A stretch of DNA of 8,680 bases from Bacteroidia bacterium (lineage in GTDB: Bacteria; Bacteroidota; Bacteroidia; Bacteroidales; Azobacteroidaceae). The translations under genes were made by a program, and so were the position numbers. This document shows, piece after piece, positions 1 to 4,932 of the stretch; positions within the stretch are counted from its first letter, which is position 1; every line of letters begins with the position of its first letter. The notes under the pieces are model-generated. The model made no database searches. It had not been told where the DNA came from and was given only the letters and a program-made list of their open reading frames with translations. The DNA lies in NCBI GenBank assembly GCA_025996695.1, contig BNTP01000090.1, positions 1 to 8,680 of the forward strand, in the 5' to 3' direction.

Positions 1-596
1 GCACATATCAGAACAAGAATAAACCCCATCAATCCGGGCACAAAATTGTAGGAACTGCGCATTCCCGGATTATACAACATCTGCGTTTGCGGAATAATCG
101 CCCCGCCCCTTAAGGGAGAGGAAGCCTGCATCAATTCCTGTTGATAATCGCCAATGATGCTTGCGGCATACGAACTCGCGACAGTACCCTGATTGGGGTC
201 GGTGGCATCCACCAAAAATTGCACCGCAGCATCTCCCCTCCCTTGAGGGGAGGGGTTGGGGGAGGGGCTATACAGACTCTCATTGAAACGATCACTAAAA
301 ATCACGGCAAAATTGATTTTGTCGGCTTTGAAAAGTGCCTCAGCCTCCTCCGCACTGTGCAACATATAAACGAGTTGAAACGACTCGCTCGCATCCAAAC
401 GTTGAATAATCTGCCGCGTAGAAACATCATTAGACGGATCATAAACTGCCAACTTCACATTTTTAACATCCGTGCTCACGGCAAATCCGATAATCAAAAT
501 TTGCGCAACCGGAATGCCAATAATAATTAGCATCGTTCGCACATCGCGAAAAATGTGATAAAATTCTTTTCTGACGAATGATAGAAATTGTTTCAT
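1..596 (-). CDS. ABC-2 type transporter permease, N-terminal part (cut by window edge)
   Basis: On the minus strand an open frame starts at ATG 596-594 and stays open for 198 codons to the window edge, so the 3' half is missing. It begins MKQFLSFVRKEFYHIFRDVR, followed by a membrane segment at about residues 21-41. A large extracytoplasmic region follows, containing AVIFSDRF (~97-104) and FLVDATDPN (~126-134). Then come YNPGMRSSYNFVPG (~173-186) and the start of a second membrane segment. This order, with the YNP...FVPG block before the membrane core, is typical of ABC-2 permeases of the YhhJ/YbhR/YbhS kind, usually about 370 residues. They export drugs or lipophilic substrates with a separate ATPase, which is not in view. 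Residues ~110-121 (SPSPNPSPQGRG) and ~159-166 (SSPLRGGA) are encoded by G/C-rich palindromic repeat DNA and look like in-frame insertions. The gene is divergent from dinB. The permease call is fairly sure; the substrate is unknown. Confidence 0.8.
   Translation of the reverse strand, partial: MKQFLSFVRKEFYHIFRDVRTMLIIIGIPVAQILIIGFAVSTDVKNVKLAVYDPSNDVSTRQIIQRLDASESFQLVYMLHSAEEAEALFKADKINFAVIFSDRFNESLYSPSPNPSPQGRGDAAVQFLVDATDPNQGTVASSYAASIIGDYQQELMQASSPLRGGAIIPQTQMLYNPGMRSSYNFVPGLMGFILVLIC
97..122. repeat. Palindromic G/C repeat inside the permease gene (copy 2)
   Basis: A second unit centred on CCCTTAAGGG (107-116), with flanking GCCCCG and GAGAGG. It resembles copy 1 in composition and in its CTCCC-T-AAGGG core. 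It is also in frame on the minus strand, encoding SSPLRGGA just before the conserved YNPGMRS block. The core palindrome is seen directly; membership of the same family is inference. Confidence 0.5.
231..269. repeat. Palindromic G/C repeat inside the permease gene (copy 1)
   Basis: CCCCTCCC (235-242) and GGGAGGGG (248-255) form a perfect 8-bp stem with a 5-nt loop, followed by a TTGGGGGAGGGG tail. The unit keeps the minus-strand reading frame open and encodes SPSPNPSPQGRG. This low-complexity peptide sits between two blocks that look like normal permease sequence. The composition differs sharply from the A/T-richer gene around it. From memory, similar 'NPSPxGEG' units recur in many Bacteroidota genomes; this was not checked. 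Confidence 0.65.
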
Positions 597-628
597 TTGA
601 AGTTGTTGCAATTTTGCTGTTTTATTCG

Positions 629-659
629 TTGCAAAGGTATGTTTTTTTTCTTATCTTTG
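629..659 (+). promoter_or_regulatory. dinB promoter (TTG-N20-TATCTTTG)
   Basis: TTG at 629-631, a 20-nt spacer and TATCTTTG at 652-659 fit the Bacteroidota primary-sigma consensus (-33 TTG, -7 TAnnTTTG, spacing 19-21). The ATG of dinB begins only 5 nt after the -7 box, so transcription probably starts at or next to the start codon, giving a leaderless or nearly leaderless mRNA. Confidence 0.75.
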
Positions 660-662
660 CAA
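632..662 (-). promoter_or_regulatory. Divergent promoter for the ABC permease (TTG-N20-TACCTTTG)
   Basis: Read on the minus strand, TTG (662-660), a 20-nt spacer and TACCTTTG (639-632) match the same consensus as the dinB promoter. The expected start near 626 leaves about 30 nt of A/T-rich leader before the permease ATG at 596. It overlaps the dinB promoter almost completely, so the two transcripts probably compete for RNA polymerase. Confidence 0.7.
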
Positions 663-664
663 CT

Positions 665-1732
665 ATGCGAAAAATCATTCACATCGACATGGATGCGTTC
701 TACGCTTCTGTAGAACAGCGGGACAATCCTGAATTGCGCGGAAAGCCCATTGCGGTAGGCTATGGGGAGGCGCGGGGCGTGGTGGCTACTGCCAGTTACG
801 AGGCGCGCAAATTTGGCGTTCACTCCGCGATGCCTTCTTTGACGGCCAAGCACAAATGTCCCGGTTTGATTTTTGTGCCGCCACGGTTTGAAGTCTATCA
901 GGAAGTTTCTTCGCAAATTCGGGAAATTTTTCTGGAATATACGGATTTGGTGGAGCCGTTGTCTTTGGATGAAGCGTTTTTGGATGTGACGGTTAATCAC
1001 AAAAACAATCCTTCTGCCAGCCTGATTGCTCAGGAAATACGGCACAAAATATTTACACAGACCGGCCTGACGGCTTCTGCCGGTGTGTCCGTCAATAAAT
1101 TTCTGGCGAAAATTGCATCCGATTGGAAGAAACCCAACGGACTTTTCGTTATCACTCCACACGAGGTTGAAAAATTTGTAGAAACGCTGAAAATAGAAAA
1201 ATTCTTTGGCGTTGGGAAAGTGACTGCGCAAAAGATGCACGAAAACCATATTTTTACCGGTGGCGATTTGAAACAACGGTCGGAAACGGAACTCGTCCGG
1301 TTGTTCGGAAAAGCCGGACACAGCCTGTATTTGAACGCTCGTGGAATTGACGAACGGGAAGTGGAACCCAACCGGATTACCAAATCTGTCAGCTCGGAAA
1401 CGACTTTTTTGCAGGATAAAAACAACCGCATTTTATTGACAGCCGAGTTGTATCATTTAGCCAAAGAGGTGATGGAACGGATGAATGACGAAAATTTTTA
1501 CGGAAAAACAATTACTATAAAAATCAAATATGCCGATTTCAAAAGCATCACGAAAAGCAAAACGTTGCCGCAAAAAATCACCACGTTCCAGCAATTTTGG
1601 CCGGTTGCGCGAGAAATGATGAAAGTGATTGATTTTTCCGGACAATTGGTCAGGCTAATTGGCATCGGTGTGAGTAATGCCGGTGAAGAGCCTGTAAAGA
1701 AATATACTCAATTAGAATTGAAGTTGTTTTAA
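665..1732 (+). CDS. dinB: DNA polymerase IV (Y-family translesion polymerase)
   Basis: A 355-residue protein, full length for DinB, which copies past damaged bases during replication. The start at 665 is chosen because MRKIIHIDMDAFYASVEQRD is the canonical N-terminus. An in-frame ATG at 578 would add 29 residues unlike the family and would lie upstream of the promoter. Catalytic carboxylates are D8, D102 and E103 (SLDEAFLD), with Y13 at the steric-gate position. YEARKFGV (~45-52) and SAGVSVNKFLAKIASD are typical finger and palm motifs. A helix-hairpin-helix region (FFGVGKVTAQKM) precedes the little-finger domain. The C-terminus ends QLELKLF (349-355), a good sliding-clamp binding motif. No key residue is missing. 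A perfect inverted repeat overlaps the promoter, but I recognise no LexA box. Its neighbour upstream is the divergent permease; fabG converges on its 3' end. Confidence 0.96.
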   Translation: MRKIIHIDMDAFYASVEQRDNPELRGKPIAVGYGEARGVVATASYEARKFGVHSAMPSLTAKHKCPGLIFVPPRFEVYQEVSSQIREIFLEYTDLVEPLSLDEAFLDVTVNHKNNPSASLIAQEIRHKIFTQTGLTASAGVSVNKFLAKIASDWKKPNGLFVITPHEVEKFVETLKIEKFFGVGKVTAQKMHENHIFTGGDLKQRSETELVRLFGKAGHSLYLNARGIDEREVEPNRITKSVSSETTFLQDKNNRILLTAELYHLAKEVMERMNDENFYGKTITIKIKYADFKSITKSKTLPQKITTFQQFWPVAREMMKVIDFSGQLVRLIGIGVSNAGEEPVKKYTQLELKLF

Positions 1733-1779
1733 GGGCAGAGAACAGGCACTTTTGCCCGCTCCTGCCCTGTGTTGTTTTT
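1732..1779 (+). terminator. Hairpin terminator after dinB, between convergent genes
   Basis: AGGGCAG (1732-1738) pairs with CTGCCCT (1762-1768). An inner GGCA/TGCC hairpin (1745-1748 with 1753-1756) can form inside it. A T-rich run (TTGTTTTT, 1772-1779) follows. It starts at the dinB stop codon and lies just before the convergent fabG stop (1785-1787), so it mainly serves dinB. On the minus strand the trailing T-run is weak. Confidence 0.6.
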
Positions 1780-1784
1780 CCAAA

Positions 1785-2531
1785 TCAGGTATTCATCCCG
1801 CCATCCACTTGAATCACCTGTCCCGTCACATAAGCCGACAGGTCTGATGCCAAATACAGGGCGGTGTTCGCCACATCTTCCGGAGTGCCGCCGCGACGCA
1901 ATGGAATTTGTTTCGCCCACTCTGCACGAATTTCGTCCGTCAGCGCCTCGGTCATGGCCGTTTCGATGAAGCCCGGAGCAATCGCGTTGGCGCGAATACC
2001 GCGCGAACCGACTTCTTTAGCGATAGATTTTGCCAAACCAATCATGCCTGCTTTGGATGCGGAATAATTGGCTTGTCCGGCATTTCCGTGCACGCCAACT
2101 ACCGAACTCATGTTGATGATAGAGCCTGCTTTTTGTTTCATCATCACCGGCACCAACGCGTGTGTGAAGTTGAATGCCGATTTCAGGTTGACACCGATGA
2201 CCATGTCCCACTGTTTTTCGTCCATGCGCATCATCAATCCGTCGCGTGTGATGCCGGCGTTGTTGACTAAGACGTCTACACGTCCGAAATCTTTTACGAT
2301 AGCGTCCACCACGGCGTGTGCATCGTCAAAATTAGCCGCGTTGGAGGCATAACCTTTCACTTTTACGCCCAATGCAGCGATTTCTTTTTCGGTGGCTACT
2401 CCGTTTGCGTCAATCGCCAAATCGGTGAATGCGATGTTGCAGCCTTCCTGCGCAAAACGAATGGCAATAGATTTGCCGATTCCGCGGGCTGCTCCTGTGA
2501 TGATAGCCGTTTTTCCTTCTAATAATTTCAT
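1785..2531 (-). CDS. fabG: 3-oxoacyl-[acyl-carrier-protein] reductase (SDR family)
   Basis: A 248-residue classical short-chain dehydrogenase/reductase, the usual FabG length. The N-terminal cofactor motif TGAARGIG spans residues 12-19, followed by NNAG at 90-93. The catalytic tetrad is N115, S143, Y156 and K160 (YSASK). PGFIETAMTE is the usual segment after the active site, and the C-terminus GQVIQVDGGMNT is typical of FabG. The enzyme reduces 3-oxoacyl-ACP with NADPH in each cycle of fatty-acid elongation, in the cytoplasm. It lies alone here, convergent with dinB, with its own promoter and a leader of about 35 nt; no other fab gene is in view. Other SDRs share these motifs, but the sequence along its whole length reads like FabG. 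Confidence 0.92.
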   Translation of the reverse strand: MKLLEGKTAIITGAARGIGKSIAIRFAQEGCNIAFTDLAIDANGVATEKEIAALGVKVKGYASNAANFDDAHAVVDAIVKDFGRVDVLVNNAGITRDGLMMRMDEKQWDMVIGVNLKSAFNFTHALVPVMMKQKAGSIINMSSVVGVHGNAGQANYSASKAGMIGLAKSIAKEVGSRGIRANAIAPGFIETAMTEALTDEIRAEWAKQIPLRRGGTPEDVANTALYLASDLSAYVTGQVIQVDGGMNT

Positions 2532-2572
2532 TTTTATTGAATTTTAGGGTTTATTTCTATTAAAATAGCATG

Positions 2573-2602
2573 CAAATTTACAACTTTTTTTGATTCTTAC
2601 AA
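2573..2602 (-). promoter_or_regulatory. fabG promoter (TTG-N19-TAAATTTG)
   Basis: On the minus strand TTG (2602-2600) lies 19 nt before TAAATTTG (2580-2573), matching the Bacteroidota consensus. The predicted start near 2567 gives a short A/T-rich leader to the ATG at 2531. Confidence 0.65.
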
Positions 2603-2660
2603 AAAATAGCTATAAATGGCTAAATCTTTTTTTGAGGTGCTATATTTTGCAAACGGAGCC

Positions 2661-2790
2661 TTGTCCCGCAGGGACAGCATTATCATAATCTCGCCCTTGC
2701 AGGGCTTAGGCGAGTGATGATGCCTTTCCTTTCCGTAGGTTGCGCTTCGCTTCACCTACGGTTATGCACATATCGTCCCTGCGGGACTGT
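2661..2790. repeat. Composite palindromic repeat element in the fabG-rubrerythrin gap
   Basis: Several hairpins lie in a row. GTCCCGCAGGGAC (2663-2675) recurs in inverse orientation at 2775-2787, closing the unit. CTCGCC (2690-2695) pairs with GGCGAG (2709-2714) around GCCCT-TGC-AGGGC (2693-2705). CCGTAGGT (2733-2740) pairs perfectly with ACCTACGG (2754-2761) over a 13-nt loop. No open frame is supported. A fragment of the same element lies at 3726-3749. It looks like a non-autonomous repeat typical of repeat-rich Bacteroidota; the family name is unknown to me. Confidence 0.7.
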
Positions 2791-2844
2791 GCTCCTGCTT
2801 CGAAAAAGGGAAATTTGTCGTGCACCCGTCTGCCGGGCGGAGCA

Positions 2845-2874
2845 TTGCTGATTAAATAATTATTTGTAACTTTG
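2845..2874 (+). promoter_or_regulatory. Promoter-like site upstream of a short signal-peptide stub
   Basis: TTG (2845-2847), 19 nt, then TAACTTTG (2867-2874) fit the consensus well. The nearest start codon downstream is the ATG at 2898, leaving an A/T-rich leader of about 18 nt, like that of rubrerythrin. No long gene follows, so this may be an orphan promoter of a decayed gene. Confidence 0.5.
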
Positions 2875-2897
2875 CGGTGTTATTTCAAATTTCAATT

Positions 2898-2948
2898 ATG
2901 AACAGACAGTTTTTCTCAATTATTACTCTAACTGCGATACTTTTTTAA
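2898..2948 (+). pseudogene. Remnant or micro-ORF with secretion-signal-like start (16 aa)
   Basis: The ATG at 2898 opens MNRQFFSIITLTAILF and then a TAA at 2946. A short basic stretch followed by a hydrophobic run looks like the start of a signal peptide, and a good promoter sits 23 nt upstream. The stop follows a run of six T. Losing one T would extend the frame to about 38 residues (…FNVFFFMIMCFFVALRFLKRADF…), still hydrophobic, ending near 3014. I see no recognisable protein after that. It could be the stump of a secreted-protein gene, a tiny membrane peptide, or chance. I see nothing else supportable between 2949 and 3090. Confidence 0.3.
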
Positions 2949-3090
2949 TGTCTTCTTTTTCATGATAATGTGTTTTTTTGTTGCTCTCCGATTTCTCAAA
3001 AGAGCAGATTTTTAATAAGAGAAATATCGCTGCAAAGATAAATAAAATTTTACAAATTTATAAAAGAATGCGATAATGTCTTGAAATGTG

Positions 3091-3121
3091 TTGGAAATGT
3101 CAATTTATTTTCATAACTTTG
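3091..3121 (+). promoter_or_regulatory. Rubrerythrin promoter (TTG-N20-TAACTTTG)
   Basis: TTG (3091-3093), a 20-nt spacer and TAACTTTG (3114-3121) match the Bacteroidota consensus. The leader to the ATG at 3143 is about 17 nt, A/T-rich, with no Shine-Dalgarno. No oxidative-stress operator could be recognised. Confidence 0.75.
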
Positions 3122-3142
3122 CCCCCTATTAAACTTAATTTT

Positions 3143-3724
3143 ATGGAAACAAAAAGTATTAAAGGAACAAAAACAGAAAAAAATCTGTTGAAATCATTTG
3201 CCGGCGAAAGCCAAGCACGCATGCGTTATACATTTTTTGCAAGTAAAGCGAAAAAAGAAGGTTACGAACAAATTGCAGCAATTTTTCAGGAAACTGCTGA
3301 CCAAGAAAAAGAACACGCAGAGCGTTTTTTCAAATTTTTGGAAGGCGGAGAAGTCGAAATCACCGCTTCTTTTCCGGCAGGAGTCATCGGCACGACTGCT
3401 GAAAATCTGTTAGAAGCAGCCAACGGCGAATTGGAAGAGTGGGATATTCTTTACAAAGAGTTTGAACAAGTGGCTCGTGAAGAAGGTTTTACAGAAATTG
3501 CTGTCGCTTTCAAAATGATTGCCACAGTTGAAAAACAGCACGAAGCACGCTATCGCAAATTTTTGGCGAACTTGAAAGACGGTAAAGTCTTCAAAAAGGA
3601 CGAAGAAATCGAATGGCAATGCCGCAACTGTGGCTATGTGCACACGGGCAAAGAAGCTCCCGGAACCTGTCCTGCTTGTCTTCACCCTCAGGCATATTAT
3701 GAAGAACGAAAAACGAATTATTAA
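3143..3724 (+). CDS. rbr: Rubrerythrin
   Basis: A 193-residue rubrerythrin, the usual length, with a ferritin-like diiron domain followed by a rubredoxin-type iron site. Diiron ligands are visible as E22 (AGESQARMRY), E55 and H58 (EKEH), E96 and E99 (GELEEW), and E130 and H133 (EKQH). The C-terminal FeS4 site has C160-x2-C163 and C176-x2-C179 (CRNCGYVH … CPACLHPQ). The protein reduces hydrogen peroxide to water using electrons passed through rubredoxin-like partners and protects anaerobes during brief oxygen exposure in the cytoplasm. The start at 3143 is chosen because it follows a good promoter and gives the family N-terminus; the in-frame ATG at 3086 lies upstream of the promoter. It appears to be a single-gene unit: a palindromic repeat starts 1-3 nt after its stop and separates it from the metallophosphoesterase. 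Confidence 0.96.
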   Translation: METKSIKGTKTEKNLLKSFAGESQARMRYTFFASKAKKEGYEQIAAIFQETADQEKEHAERFFKFLEGGEVEITASFPAGVIGTTAENLLEAANGELEEWDILYKEFEQVAREEGFTEIAVAFKMIATVEKQHEARYRKFLANLKDGKVFKKDEEIEWQCRNCGYVHTGKEAPGTCPACLHPQAYYEERKTNY

Positions 3725-3725
3725 A

Positions 3726-3749
3726 AGTCCCGCAGGGACGACGTATGCA
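3726..3749. repeat. Partial copy of the palindromic repeat at 2661-2790
   Basis: GTCCCGCAGGGAC (3727-3739) followed by GACGTATGCAT closely matches the reverse complement of the 3' end of the element at 2762-2788, including the TGCATAA that follows the palindrome. It begins just after the rubrerythrin stop codon. The hairpin could act as a weak terminator or 3' protector, but the following A-run argues against intrinsic termination on the plus strand. Confidence 0.6.
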
Positions 3750-3776
3750 TAAAAAGGGACGACATTATCCATTTGT

Positions 3777-4910
3777 ATGGGATTTTTTGTAATTATTTTT
3801 CTTGTACATACGGCAATAAATGCCTATCTATTTTATCGCGGGTGGGGAGTTGTAAAAACGATTCCCAAACCTGCGAAAATAGTTTATTGTGTCGTGTTTG
3901 CGATACTGTATTTGGCGTTTTTGACGGCAATGATGGGCAGAAATGTCCTGCCTCTTGGCATGCAGAAAATCCTGTACCCCATCGGAACGGTTTGGATGGG
4001 CTTCATGCTGTATCTGACAGTCTATTTTTTGATTACGGACATAGGATATGTGGTAAAGCACCTCCCACCCTCTACCGTGTACCGTCGCGTTCAGCTCATC
4101 ACCGGCTATGTGCTTGTTTCAATCCTGCTTGTGTACGGAAATTATCAATTCAATCATCCAAAAATTGTTGAACACGCGATTGCCATTCACAGAGAAGGTG
4201 CAAAAAAGCAGACGCTAAAAATAGTGGCTGTGAGCGACTTTCATTTGGGCGTTCAAATTGACAAAAAGCAGCTGCACAAGTACGTGCAACTAATTAATGC
4301 GCAACAGCCGGATGTGATTTTGATTGCCGGCGACCTCATCGACAACAACATCCTGCCGTTAAATCTCGAAAAAATGGAAGAGGAAATCAATCGCTTACAA
4401 GCTCCTCTTGGCATCTATTTTTGTCTTGGAAATCATGAATATCTGAGCGGAATTGAGGGCAGCAAAGCTTTTTTGAGAAAAACAAATTTGACGGTGCTGG
4501 TTGATAGCGTCGCTACGATTGCCGACGATGTGCAAATTATTGGTCGCGATGATAAACAGGGCAATCCTAATCGACTGTCGCTCAAAGAGGTAAAAGGTAT
4601 AGGGTGTAAGGTAGAAGGCGTTTGCGACCCTTCATCATCAACCCTTATTACGATTTTACTTGACCACGAGCCTTATAATTTGGAAGAAGCCGAAGCTGCC
4701 GGCATTGATTTACAATTTTCGGGACACACGCATCACGGACAAGTTTTTCCTTTTAATAAATTGGTTGAACACCTGTTTGAAGTCGGCTATGGCTATAAAC
4801 AAAAAGGCAACACCGGCGTTTATGTAACATCCGGCTTAGGCTTGTGGGGGCCTCCTTTCCGCATTGGCACGCAGTCAGAAATTGTGGTGGTGAAGTTGGT
4901 TATTAATTGA
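3777..4910 (+). CDS. Membrane-anchored calcineurin-like metallophosphoesterase
   Basis: A 377-residue protein with four predicted N-terminal membrane segments (about 3-20, 35-53, 68-90, 105-121) and a cytoplasm- or periplasm-facing phosphoesterase domain. Metal-binding motifs appear in order: SDFHLG (D154, H156), GDLID (D186), GNHEY (N219, H220), DHEP (H297) and GHTHHGQ (H317, H319). The C-terminus GLGLWGPPFRIGTQSEI is typical of YkuE/YaeI-like members, some of which act on lipid-linked phosphates such as UDP-diacylglucosamine. The substrate here is not known. Residues ~271-281 fall in a stretch between the RLSL and ILLDHEP motifs that seems longer than usual and is encoded by repeat-like DNA. 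ATG 3777 is used; an overlapping ATG at 3773 is out of frame. No convincing promoter lies in the 52-nt gap after rubrerythrin. nadE follows after 22 nt. Confidence 0.88.
   Translation: MGFFVIIFLVHTAINAYLFYRGWGVVKTIPKPAKIVYCVVFAILYLAFLTAMMGRNVLPLGMQKILYPIGTVWMGFMLYLTVYFLITDIGYVVKHLPPSTVYRRVQLITGYVLVSILLVYGNYQFNHPKIVEHAIAIHREGAKKQTLKIVAVSDFHLGVQIDKKQLHKYVQLINAQQPDVILIAGDLIDNNILPLNLEKMEEEINRLQAPLGIYFCLGNHEYLSGIEGSKAFLRKTNLTVLVDSVATIADDVQIIGRDDKQGNPNRLSLKEVKGIGCKVEGVCDPSSSTLITILLDHEPYNLEEAEAAGIDLQFSGHTHHGQVFPFNKLVEHLFEVGYGYKQKGNTGVYVTSGLGLWGPPFRIGTQSEIVVVKLVIN
4589..4617. repeat. Purine/pyrimidine-biased repeat inside the metallophosphoesterase gene
   Basis: The plus strand is a run of GGTA/AAGG-type purine-rich words. 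Its reverse complement aligns with 6930-6958 after nadE at 21 of 29 positions by eye (CTTC-ACCTT-CA-C-T--ACCT-T-ACC). It encodes about residues 271-281 in frame, between two conserved motifs. The alignment is modest and low-complexity, so shared ancestry is a suggestion. Confidence 0.4.
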
Positions 4911-4928
4911 ATTAAATGCGTATCTTTG
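4896..4928 (+). promoter_or_regulatory. Possible nadE promoter (TATCTTTG box, suboptimal spacing)
   Basis: TATCTTTG at 4921-4928 is an excellent -7 box identical to that of dinB. The closest TTG (4896-4898) is 22 nt upstream, slightly too far. The nadE ATG at 4933 starts 4 nt after the box, so an mRNA from here would be leaderless or nearly so. The -33 part overlaps the 3' end of the metallophosphoesterase gene. Confidence 0.5.
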
Positions 4929-4932
4929 TGGC

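Noticed and set aside
231..269. Frameshift in the permease gene caused by the palindrome
   Set aside because: Careful recounting across the line break shows the frame stays open through the repeat and on to the window edge.
141..530. Plus-strand open frame of 129 codons at the left end
   Set aside because: It lies opposite the permease gene, whose minus-strand frame shows recognisable family motifs; the plus frame has none.
578..664. Upstream in-frame start for dinB adding 29 residues
   Set aside because: The extension contains the promoter and is unlike DinB; MRKIIHIDMDAF at 665 is the canonical N-terminus.
2928..2963. Minus-strand mini-ORF (MKKKTLKKYRS) with a TATCTTTG box at 3040-3033
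   Set aside because: No -33 TTG at the right distance and only 11 residues; likely chance in A/T-rich DNA.
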